Assembly: GCF_001403635.1 (NCBI RefSeq)
Contig: NZ_LN879467.1
Span: 492,769-556,768, forward strand
Direction: 5' to 3'
Origin: Clostridium massiliamazoniense
GTDB taxonomy: Bacteria > Bacillota > Clostridia > Clostridiales > Clostridiaceae
DNA: 64,000 nucleotides
Below, piece after piece: positions 24,255 through 31,521 of the stretch. The notes beneath the pieces were generated by a model. It ran no database searches, was not told where the DNA came from, and saw only the letters and a list, made by a program, of their open reading frames with translations. A program made the translations under genes and the position numbers. Within the stretch, counting starts at the first letter, position 1. Every line of letters starts with the position of its first letter.

Positions 24255-25469
24255 TTAATCTAATACTTTTACTTTTAATAGTAGGGATACGCTTTTAAAA
24301 AAACACCGAGGATTTATAACATCATAGTAAATATCTTCAATATCACCACTAATATCTAATTTACAACCTAAATTATAATTTTTAGGAAGTATTATAAAAT
24401 TACTAAAAGGAATATTATAATGAGCTGAATGGACAGATTGCTCTGGCTCTGAAGTTGTATATTGAATTATTTGTTTTAACATACCATGAATTATTAACTT
24501 ATAACCTGTTAAGATTTGACCTTCAATGGAAGTTACCTTAGGGGTTTCAATGACATGACAATTTTTTATTTCTATTTCAGCATTTATACTGTTTATTTCT
24601 TCAATATCAGGGTTAACATCAGGGATACTTAAATATTCATCAATACTTATTTGTTTAAATGTTGTAAGAGCAACATTTAAAATATTAGATGAAGTTTCAT
24701 CGCTAACGGAGGTTTTGATTCCGCTTGAGCCATCAGGGAGCATGTAGTTAAATTTAACATGACCATTATTAATTATAACCCCTTTACAATTACCTGATGT
24801 CACTATTACATCAAATTTTAGAGTTATAGAGGAAGCTGATTTTATAGTTCCTACATTTATACCTTGAGATAAATCTACACTATTTATGACAGTGTTATTT
24901 AAAGTAAAACTACCATCTATTAATTTTAACTCTGGTGGTAGTTTATCAAAGAAAAAAACACTATTAGCATCAATATCACCATTATTACTTAAAGTTACTG
25001 TATAGGTTACTTTATCTCCTAGGACTACATTTTTTTTATTTGATTCTTTTTTTATATTTATACTTACCTTTTTTGCATAGAGGATGCTTGAATTACTTTT
25101 ACTTTCTCCTGAACGGGGAGGAAGTGAAGGATCTACACTATAAGTAAATTCTCCTAGTGCTGTATTTTCTATAGTAGTACTTTCTTTACTTATAACCTTA
25201 GCATCAAAAGTTATAGCTTTAGTTTTTTCTAATTCTAAGGAACCAAGATTTATACCTGAAGTAATATTTAGATTAGTTTTTTTCTCACCATTTATGGTGA
25301 CTGAATTAGGGATAAATTGTAGGTTCGGTGAGAGTAGGTCCATAATAGTTACATCATTTAAAGTAATATCACCAATATTAGTAGAATAGATTGTATAGGT
25401 TACGACATCACCTATACAAGCATAACAGACTGAAGAATCTTTATTTATAAAAAGCTTTGGATTAGCCAC
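24255..25469 (-). CDS. DUF11 (x2) protein with C-terminal SPOCS domain
   Basis: 404 residues, GTG start with GGAGG 7 bases upstream. Two DUF11 repeats: VVTYTIYSTNIGDITLNDVT...LSPNLQFIPNSVTING (about 12-125) and VTYTVTLSNNGDIDANSVFF...LPPELKLIDGS (about 145-260). The SPOCS domain fills residues about 270-404, with VTSIEGQILTGYKLIIHG, the motif QSVHSAHYNIPFSNFIILP, and IEDIYYDVINPR. The domain order matches the 1171-residue + strand protein with fewer repeats. It is the last gene of a minus-strand operon (26474 to 24255, gaps 12 and 42 bp). No signal peptide. Likely spore-envelope structural protein by family and context. Confidence 0.85.
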   Translation of the reverse strand: MANPKLFINKDSSVCYACIGDVVTYTIYSTNIGDITLNDVTIMDLLSPNLQFIPNSVTINGEKKTNLNITSGINLGSLELEKTKAITFDAKVISKESTTIENTALGEFTYSVDPSLPPRSGESKSNSSILYAKKVSINIKKESNKKNVVLGDKVTYTVTLSNNGDIDANSVFFFDKLPPELKLIDGSFTLNNTVINSVDLSQGINVGTIKSASSITLKFDVIVTSGNCKGVIINNGHVKFNYMLPDGSSGIKTSVSDETSSNILNVALTTFKQISIDEYLSIPDVNPDIEEINSINAEIEIKNCHVIETPKVTSIEGQILTGYKLIIHGMLKQIIQYTTSEPEQSVHSAHYNIPFSNFIILPKNYNLGCKLDISGDIEDIYYDVINPRCFFKSVSLLLKVKVLD

Positions 25470-25511
25470 ATTAACACCTCCATTGAATTGTATATTTAAG
25501 AAAAGTAGATA

Positions 25512-25991
25512 TCAATAAATTTTAACATCAATAAATATTAAAATACATTTGTGGATAGTTTTTTCATCAAGTATTCTACCGTAAACTGATTCCACATAAG
25601 GTATAACATTGATTCTTCCTGAATTAACTAAATCGCAAACATCTCGATTATCAATTTTTTTTGGTAATATTACAAAAAAGCTTTTTAAATCTTCAAAGTG
25701 AAATGAATGAACAGATTGACATAAATCATTAGCTACATAAGTAATTTTTTCTTTTATTTTAAGTTCAATGTTTAATTTCACACCTGTTAAATTTTGTCCT
25801 TCTTCAGAAGTGCCTTCTATGGTTTCAATGACTTTTATATCCTTTACTTCTGGCCAAACTAAAATATCTAGTAATGTTTCTATATTAGGTTTTTGTGGAG
25901 AAAGGTGAAGAACTTCACAAATATCTTCTTCTTTAAAGTATAATGAATTTTTTGGAAGTATATTTTGTTTACATGATTCTCTAAATAACAT
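25512..25991 (-). CDS. SPOCS (DUF3794) domain protein
   Basis: 159 residues, ATG with GGAGG in CTAGGAGGAAATAATAATG; the site overlaps the stop of the preceding gene's intergenic spacer. SPOCS features are LYFKEEDICEVLHLSPQKPN, ETIEGTSEEGQNLTGVKLNI, QSVHSFHFEDLKSFFVILP, and VESVYGRILDEKTI. The VH motif is intact, unlike in the + arm paralogues. It is the middle gene of the minus-strand operon. One Cys near residue 8 and several in the body could cross-link in a coat, which is speculative. Confidence 0.82.
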   Translation of the reverse strand: MLFRESCKQNILPKNSLYFKEEDICEVLHLSPQKPNIETLLDILVWPEVKDIKVIETIEGTSEEGQNLTGVKLNIELKIKEKITYVANDLCQSVHSFHFEDLKSFFVILPKKIDNRDVCDLVNSGRINVIPYVESVYGRILDEKTIHKCILIFIDVKIY

Positions 25992-26003
25992 TATTATTTC
26001 CTC

Positions 26004-26474
26004 CTAGCAAATATCTGCTGATAACATCATAGTTATTGTGCTATAGATGCATCTTGAATCTGTTTTTTCAGAGTATATATCTTCTATAGTGATAGCTGGA
26101 AAAGTTGTAGAATATTTATTTAAATTTTCAGGCAATACTATATATCCACAAAAGGGAAAATGATTATGTGCAATATGAACTGGGTGTGTTTTTTCAAGGG
26201 TAACATACTCAAATTTCATTGTTATATCACCGCTTACTAAAAGTTTATACCCAGTGAGAATTTGTCCTTCTAGAGATTTTCCTATAGGAGTTTTTACTAT
26301 TTCATGATGAATTATTTCACCACTTGCATATACCTTTACTAATTGTTCAATATCTGGTTTTTCAGATGGAATTGAAAAGATATTTTCAATATTTATTTGT
26401 TTAAAATTTAATACATTTTTAGGACAACTATTTATTCCATTATATTCAATTAAACCTCTTTGGACTTTACTCAT
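26004..26474 (-). CDS. SPOCS (DUF3794) domain protein
   Basis: 156 residues, ATG after GGAGG. FKQINIENIFSIPSEKPDIE opens the SPOCS domain, then TPIGKSLEGQILTGYKLLVS, HPVHIAHNHFPFCGYIVLP, and ITIEDIYSEKTDSRCIYST. It resembles the SPOCS part of 24255-25469 and the + strand protein at 22897. It is followed 12 bp later by the next SPOCS gene. A CATACCAT sequence lies just upstream but too close to the start to serve as a promoter, so transcription probably comes from upstream. Confidence 0.82.
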   Translation of the reverse strand: MSKVQRGLIEYNGINSCPKNVLNFKQINIENIFSIPSEKPDIEQLVKVYASGEIIHHEIVKTPIGKSLEGQILTGYKLLVSGDITMKFEYVTLEKTHPVHIAHNHFPFCGYIVLPENLNKYSTTFPAITIEDIYSEKTDSRCIYSTITMMLSADIC

Positions 26475-26547
26475 TTCTAACCTCCTAAAATGGTATGTTA
26501 TTCTTCTAATTATTATATTTAGTTTGAATTAAATGCGATACTAATTA

Positions 26548-27021
26548 TTAAATAGAAAATTTGACTTCTGAAAAAAGTAAACTACAAGTAAAAAATTCTC
26601 TTTGATTAATTAATCTAATATGATGATTCCTAAGTGAAGTGAATATTTGGATTTTATTGAATTTAACTAAATCTTCTATAGGATAGCATTTAATTTGCTT
26701 TGGAAGTATTATTGAAGCAGTTTTATAAGATGTATAGTTAAAAATATGAACAGGATTCCCTTTCAAATTACTAGAATAGATAAAATTTTCTTTTAATCTT
26801 AGGTAAATAGCAAGATTAATACCTGTGAAATTAGTCCCATCTTCAGATACTGATTCAATTGTGTTTATAATTTTATAGTCAATTATTTCAGGGGAAATAA
26901 AAAAATCTAAAATATCAGACACATTAGGTTTATTAGAAGAAAGAGGTATTAATTCTGAAATAATATCCTCTTTAAAGTAATTTATTTTTTCAGAGTTTAA
27001 GAAAATATTTTTTTCATACAT
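26548..27021 (-). CDS. SPOCS-like domain protein
   Basis: 157 residues, ATG after GAGAGGAAG. NYFKEDIISELIPLSSNKPN opens the domain; NTIESVSEDGTNFTGINLAI is the core, and NPVHIFNYTSYKTASIILP keeps the V-H part of the motif. It resembles 25512-25991 most. It sits between a terminator-like hairpin (27042-27091) and the three-gene operon downstream, with a 73-bp gap to the next gene, so it may be co-transcribed. Confidence 0.78.
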   Translation of the reverse strand: MYEKNIFLNSEKINYFKEDIISELIPLSSNKPNVSDILDFFISPEIIDYKIINTIESVSEDGTNFTGINLAIYLRLKENFIYSSNLKGNPVHIFNYTSYKTASIILPKQIKCYPIEDLVKFNKIQIFTSLRNHHIRLINQREFFTCSLLFSEVKFSI

Positions 27022-27041
27022 TATAGCTTCCTCTCTTTAAT

Positions 27042-27091
27042 AAAAAAAACTCTATAAGGCTTTGCTTTTAAACAAAGCCCAAAATAGAGTC
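27042..27091 (-). terminator. Terminator or attenuator after the 27101-27592 gene
   Basis: On the minus strand ACTCTATTTTGGGCTTTG pairs with CAAAGCC..ATAGAGT, followed by eight T residues. It lies 20 bp before the start of the next SPOCS gene, which has no obvious promoter of its own, so partial read-through is likely. Confidence 0.8.
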
Positions 27092-27100
27092 TTAAAGCAG

Positions 27101-27592
27101 TTAACAGATACAGTCAGAATCACATGGAATACAAGGATTGCAATTAGCTCCCTTTAATCCTGTAGAAACTACTTTTTCAGAACCTGTTGAAGCTTTTCCT
27201 ACTAAGATTGTGTATTCATTATCAAAGCCTTCTTTACAAACACAAATATCAAATTGATAAAATCCTAAACAGTCAGTTACAGTATGAGCAATACCGTTTA
27301 ATCCATTTGGAGTTTTTTTCAATAATTTTACGTAAGCATAAGGAACTGGTTTTCCATTACAATCTTTGATTTGTCCCCATATTCTAACTGTATCTCTATA
27401 GTTAACTGTTACATCAGCTTTAACTTCATTATCATATTCATCAATTGAGAATGAAACACTATTACCAACTATATAACTATTTCTAGACGGTTTGTGTGGA
27501 TGTGATGGATTTGGAGGGCAAGGTCTACTACATCTTCTTGAAGTAGGCATATCATCCATTGATTTATTATAGTCATAAAAACTTTTACTCAT
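27101..27592 (-). CDS. Protein with carboxypeptidase-regulatory-like domain and Cys-rich tail
   Basis: 163 residues, ATG after AAGGAGG. Residues about 18-45 are Pro/Ser/Arg/His-rich (CSRPCPPNPSHPHKPSRN). Residues about 65-140 form a beta-sandwich of the carboxypeptidase regulatory type (VRIWGQIKDCNGKPVPYAYV, TVTDCLGFYQFDICVCKEG). The tail NCNPCIPCDSDCIC has six cysteines in fourteen residues. High Cys content without export signals fits an insoluble, cross-linked spore coat or exosporium component, an inference supported by the SPOCS neighbours. It heads the minus-strand arm and has a paralogue at 22281-22691. Confidence 0.75.
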   Translation of the reverse strand: MSKSFYDYNKSMDDMPTSRRCSRPCPPNPSHPHKPSRNSYIVGNSVSFSIDEYDNEVKADVTVNYRDTVRIWGQIKDCNGKPVPYAYVKLLKKTPNGLNGIAHTVTDCLGFYQFDICVCKEGFDNEYTILVGKASTGSEKVVSTGLKGANCNPCIPCDSDCIC

Positions 27593-27743
27593 TATAAAAT
27601 AATCCTCCTTGAATTATAAGCATTATAAATATTATTAAAATATAACTAATATCTCTCAGCAATATTATTATAGATAATAATTGGTGAAGTGTTACAATTT
27701 GGATTACTAAAGCTACATTAAAAGAATTAATAAATTAAATTGA

Positions 27744-27770
27744 ACAGAATTAGTAGAAAAACATAGTATA
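27744..27770 (+). promoter_or_regulatory. Candidate sigma-K promoter
   Basis: AC at 27744, 16 bases, then CATAGTATA at 27762-27770, an exact fit to AC-N16-CATA-N3-TA. A start near 27777 would give a leader of about 63 bases before the TTG of the DNRLRE gene. This would put expression late in the mother cell. Confidence 0.5.
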
Positions 27771-27839
27771 GTATTAAAGCATTTTTCCTTTGAGATTTTT
27801 TATTTAAATAGATAAATAAATTTAAGGAGTTGATTAATA

Positions 27840-28820
27840 TTGTGCAATAGTAGAATAATAAACTCACAAACAACTTATATAACAAGTGCATATCCAGAGA
27901 GGAGCTTTTATTTTGCTAATGGAATTTTAGCTGGAATAGTATCTAATAAATATGATTTAAATGCCTATAAGGCTTTATTGAAATTTGATTTCACAGATGT
28001 AGAAAAATGTAACATAGAATCAGCTTTTTTGTATTTATATATAAATGATAGAAAATGTATAGAAGAAGTATATAATAGTAATTTAATAGTTACTAACAAT
28101 TTGGATAATTTTAATATAAAGAAAGTAAATTGGTATAATCAACCTAAGACTAATTTAGATAATGCCATAAAGATAATTATAAGAGGAGAAAATAAAAAAA
28201 ATTATATAAAGGTTGATATTAGACAGTTTATAGATAATGGAATATTAAAGGAAGGGTATTTAGGTTTAACAATTCAGGGAATAGCACAATGTAAGACATC
28301 TTTGGTTAAATTTTCTTCTTATAACACTATAAATAGACCTTATATAGAGATAAAATATAATTCAATATGTGATGATGAATGTTATTATGAGGACGATTTT
28401 GACTGTGATGATGAGGACGATTATGATGATGATTACCATTGTGAATATGATTGCCGATGTGGAGATAAATTTGATTGTGACTATGGAGAAATTTATAGAT
28501 GTAATAATGAATGTAGATATAATGGAAGTGTTTATATAACTAATGTAAATAGCTCAAGAGAATATCCAGATGATTCAGATGATTATTCATTAATAGCAGA
28601 AAAAGGAGCGACAGAATCTACAGGGAGAGGAGTATTAGGAATAACTTCATTTAATTTATATAATTCTGCATTTTACACTTTAGGCCAAATAGTTACTTAT
28701 GAAGGATCAACTTATATAGTAACAACAAGTCCACCACAAGGAACTCCCGAGAACTCTTTAGATTATATGTTGTTAGGAGCTAAAGAGGCAACAGGTACAA
28801 ATGGAATAAAAGAAACTTAA
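27840..28820 (+). CDS. DNRLRE-type protein with acidic Cys linker and collagen-like/binding-module fragments
   Basis: 326 residues, TTG start with AAGGAG about 10 bases upstream. Residues about 10-175 form a DNRLRE-like beta-sandwich (LLKFDFTDVEKCNIESAFLY, VDIRQFIDNGILKEGYLGLT), a domain common in surface and spore-appendage proteins. Residues about 178-225 are an Asp/Cys/Tyr-rich linker. The C-terminus holds two related units: YITNVNSSREYPDDSDDYSL + GATESTGRGV, and YIVTTSPPQGTPENSLDYML + GAKEATGTNG. The second unit has a full binding-module start (FYTLGQIVTYEGSTY). GAT/GTG triplets after each look like relics of collagen-like stretches. No signal peptide. It is probably an exosporium component. 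Confidence 0.75.
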   Translation: MCNSRIINSQTTYITSAYPERSFYFANGILAGIVSNKYDLNAYKALLKFDFTDVEKCNIESAFLYLYINDRKCIEEVYNSNLIVTNNLDNFNIKKVNWYNQPKTNLDNAIKIIIRGENKKNYIKVDIRQFIDNGILKEGYLGLTIQGIAQCKTSLVKFSSYNTINRPYIEIKYNSICDDECYYEDDFDCDDEDDYDDDYHCEYDCRCGDKFDCDYGEIYRCNNECRYNGSVYITNVNSSREYPDDSDDYSLIAEKGATESTGRGVLGITSFNLYNSAFYTLGQIVTYEGSTYIVTTSPPQGTPENSLDYMLLGAKEATGTNGIKET

Positions 28821-28822
28821 AT

Positions 28823-28857
28823 AAGGATGTATTCTTTTTTAGAATACATCCTTGTTT
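28823..28857 (+). terminator. Intrinsic terminator
   Basis: AAGGATGTATTC pairs with GAATACATCCTT around TTTTTTA, then GTTT. It directly follows the DNRLRE gene. Confidence 0.85.
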
Positions 28858-28973
28858 AAGTTGAGTATGTAAAATACTTTATCCAATTTAATCTTTTGTT
28901 TAAAGATAGATTAGATTTTTAGAATTTAAATTTTATAATTCTTAAAATAACTATTTCTATAAAAAATATTTTT

Positions 28974-30209
28974 CTAGATAGAAGGGTATTTATTAATTCT
29001 AGAAAATAGAGGGACTAAATATTTTTTTGTTATAAATTCAGAGGCAAATGCTACAACTAATATAAAAGGCCAGGTATTAATACTAAAGAACCAAATTATA
29101 AGTATTACTGTAAGCTTAAAGTTTTTTGCAATTCCAGCAAGAGCAGTTGCCATAACTACTGCTACTGAAAATGGAAGACTTATATTAAATATATAAGAAC
29201 ATGCCATTCCTATAGCAGCAGATGAGAACATTATAGGAAAGATAGGTCCTCCTATCCAACCAGTATTTACACAAATTTTTAAAGATAAAAGTTTAATTAG
29301 TCCTATTAATATAAGGAGTGCAATACCAAGTGAGGAGTTTCTTATTATTAATTCCTTAAGTGTATGTTCTCCAGAAAATAATACAAATGGAATAGTTATA
29401 GCAAGGAGACCAAGAATTAATCCACCTATAATTGAATGTAATATTTTATATTTTTGTAGAGGCTTAAATATTTTAAAAACTATCTTGTCCAATATATTAG
29501 AATAAAAAACTATTAATAATCCAATTATAAATAAAGGAATTAAGAATATAAAATCTTCTTTTGTTATTATTGAAGGTGAAAATTTAGTTATAAAAGATAC
29601 TTTTTTATCCAAACTCATTAAAGTAAATAGAGTAATAACTGAAAATAAAATAATAGTTCCATATAAAAGTCTTTTTATAGCTTTTACTTTCTTTTTATCA
29701 TTTTCATCTGTAAAGTTATATAAACCATATAAAGGAATTTCAAATATTTTTTCTACAGTTGAATTTGTTTGTACTTTATTGTGTCTTTTTCTTTTAAAAC
29801 CAAATTTTAAAAATTCACTAATAAGAGTAGAAGTTCCACCTATAATTCCGGTAAGTCCAGCTTCAGGACCAACTGTTGCTCCAAACCAAAGTATGGTAAA
29901 GATTTTAACTATTGATTTTGGTAGACTTTTATATTCAATAGAACCTGTAGTTTTAAATTCTTTTATAACATCTTCCATTGTTTTAGGATATTTTCCAATA
30001 TATTTTTCACATAGTCCAACTAGCAGTCCACCTATAAGGCAAACTGTTAAGATTAGTAATTTACTGTTTTCTTTTAAAATAAATCCATCCCAAAATAGAT
30101 GTATTCCTAGATAGACTAAAAATAAAAATATCCAACTTATAAGTCCTAGAATGATACCGAATATAGCTGAGTATATGGTACCAACTGAACTTCTTAAAAA
30201 TGTAGTCAT
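28974..30209 (-). CDS. ClC family chloride channel/transporter
   Basis: A 411-residue polytopic membrane protein of the voltage-gated chloride channel family. GPEAGLTGIIGG (about 118-130) is a variant of the GxEGP selectivity motif that keeps the gating Glu, and TGWIGGPIFPIMFSSAAIGM (about 315-335) matches GxFxP. A cytosolic charged loop sits at about 140-180. There is no CBS domain. It may be a Cl-/H+ exchanger or a fluoride-type CLC; the motif variant leaves this open. The ATG follows AAAGGAG. The TetR gene upstream on the same strand (143-bp gap) may control it. Confidence 0.82.
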   Translation of the reverse strand: MTTFLRSSVGTIYSAIFGIILGLISWIFLFLVYLGIHLFWDGFILKENSKLLILTVCLIGGLLVGLCEKYIGKYPKTMEDVIKEFKTTGSIEYKSLPKSIVKIFTILWFGATVGPEAGLTGIIGGTSTLISEFLKFGFKRKRHNKVQTNSTVEKIFEIPLYGLYNFTDENDKKKVKAIKRLLYGTIILFSVITLFTLMSLDKKVSFITKFSPSIITKEDFIFLIPLFIIGLLIVFYSNILDKIVFKIFKPLQKYKILHSIIGGLILGLLAITIPFVLFSGEHTLKELIIRNSSLGIALLILIGLIKLLSLKICVNTGWIGGPIFPIMFSSAAIGMACSYIFNISLPFSVAVVMATALAGIAKNFKLTVILIIWFFSINTWPFILVVAFASEFITKKYLVPLFSRINKYPSI

Positions 30210-30352
30210 ATTGATTTCTCCTTTGTTTTTCTCATAGGTATAGATTTTTAATAACTTTATTCTTTACAGTGTGCGGATAGGAATTACATATTCTATGTAT
30301 ATAGTATCAGCATTTAAATAAAGTTAAAATTTTACTTAAATTAAGTAAAAGC

Positions 30353-30970
30353 TTATAAATTTTCAATTAAAGTTCTGATATGAGTTTCTCCAATTTCTAC
30401 AATATCAAAATTACCTTTAGCTAAACACCAAGTGGTCATTATTCCTCTAGCAAAGCTCTCTATATAGAGAACTAATGTATCTAAGTCATTATATTTAGTA
30501 AATGTGTCATGTTCTATTCCTTCACAAATTAGCTCTTTTAGTGTAGGAAGGAATTCTCTGTTCACGAAGTGATGATTTTTACCATTTATTGAATCAGAAA
30601 GATTGGTAAGATATACTCTACAAATTAAGTCATATCCAATATGATTTGCATACATAAATTCATATTTTAAAAATTGTACTATTTTTTCTTTGATTGATTT
30701 ATCAGGATTTTTTTGAGCAAATGTTTTATATTCATTTAGAATAAAATTATCAAAGTTTTTTAGTACATAATTACTCATATCTGCATGATAATTTTCTTTT
30801 ATGATATCTTCCTTAGATTCAAAGTGAACATAAAAAGTCCCTTTAGCGACTCCTGCTTCCTTACATATTTCACTGACAGTTACATTGTCAAATCCTTTTT
30901 GATTTATTAGCTCTATAGCTGTTTTAAATATTTTTGCTTTTGTTAATTGTGCCTGTTCTTTTCTAGACAT
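30353..30970 (-). CDS. TetR/AcrR family transcriptional regulator
   Basis: A 205-residue repressor. The N-terminal helix-turn-helix is IFKTAIELINQKGFDNVTVS...EICKEAGVAKGTFYVHFESK (about 14-55), the standard TetR sequence with KGTFY(V)HF. The rest is a helical ligand-binding domain of unknown ligand. The start follows GGATGG. Immediately upstream lies a 35-bp palindrome (30990-31024) placed over the expected promoter, so autoregulation is very likely. The ClC gene follows on the same strand and may be co-transcribed. Confidence 0.9.
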   Translation of the reverse strand: MSRKEQAQLTKAKIFKTAIELINQKGFDNVTVSEICKEAGVAKGTFYVHFESKEDIIKENYHADMSNYVLKNFDNFILNEYKTFAQKNPDKSIKEKIVQFLKYEFMYANHIGYDLICRVYLTNLSDSINGKNHHFVNREFLPTLKELICEGIEHDTFTKYNDLDTLVLYIESFARGIMTTWCLAKGNFDIVEIGETHIRTLIENL

Positions 30971-30989
30971 ATTAAACCATCCTTTTTTA

Positions 30990-31024
30990 TTTAATGACTA
31001 TAGTCAGTGACTATAGTCATTAAA
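30990..31024. promoter_or_regulatory. Double palindromic operator upstream of tetR
   Basis: Two copies of the self-complementary 12-mer TGACTATAGTCA, separated by one G, lie inside a larger perfect palindrome that also includes TTTAA/TTAAA flanks (35 bp in total, centred on 31007). Two 12-mers 13 bp apart suit cooperative binding of two TetR dimers. It begins 20 bp upstream of the tetR start codon. Confidence 0.8.
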
Positions 31025-31082
31025 ATTTTAATACTTTTTTAACTATAAATCAATGTAAAAAAATGAAGTTATAGATTTAAAT

Positions 31083-31365
31083 AAAGTTTTTATTTATGAT
31101 GTATTAAGTCCATTATTAGAATTTATAAAAGGATCTGTTAAGGCTAGTGGTAAAATTAGTATCTGAAAATATTATTTCGGGTAAAGAATATGGTAGGATT
31201 ACAGTAGATGGAGTTGTAGTAAATAATGTGGATTTATCTAAGGGCATAAATATAGGATGTATAAGGATTAATAAAACTGTTACTATTAAATATAGTGTTA
31301 TTGTTAAAAATAGAACATGTAATGGCAAAATAACTAATATTCTAGAGAAATATTTTCTAATATAA
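31083..31365 (+). pseudogene. Broken DUF11-repeat gene fragment
   Basis: An upstream frame gives VFIYDVLSPLLEFIKGSV and then stops (TGA at about 31163). A second frame continues with ITVDGVVVNNVDLSKGINIG and VTIKYSVIVKNRTCNGKITN. Together they match one DUF11 repeat of the protein at 24255-25469 (LPPELKLIDGS, NSVDLSQGINVG, ITLKFDVIVTSGNCKGVI). A frameshift and loss of both ends mark it as a relic of the spore-surface island, now about 2.3 kb outside it and separated by the ClC-tetR pair. Confidence 0.7.
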
Positions 31366-31461
31366 TTATTTTAATAAAGGCTACTTTATGTAATTATTAA
31401 TTTAATTTTAGGAGAAATTCTACAGTTAAAATATTAAATTATAATAAGATATTAATATATG

Positions 31462-31511
31462 AATCCATATAGCATAAGATTAGAGTATCTTTACTATATG
31501 GATTTTATTTT
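31462..31511. terminator. Bidirectional terminator
   Basis: AATCCATATAG pairs with CTATATGGATT around a 21-base loop, with a T-rich tail in the + direction. It ends 11 bp before the stop of the minus-strand hcp gene and can also serve that gene. Confidence 0.65.
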
Positions 31512-31521
31512 ATATGTATTT

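Noticed and set aside
26490..26520. CATACCAT with an upstream AAATATAA, resembling a sigma-E/K promoter on the minus strand before 26474
   Set aside because: The transcript would start inside the ribosome binding site of the gene, leaving no leader, so it cannot drive that gene.
18688..28820. Interpretation of the DUF11/SPOCS island as a conjugative or phage structural module
   Set aside because: No integrase, terminase, relaxase, tail or capsid genes and no attachment repeats were found; the domains fit spore-surface proteins better.
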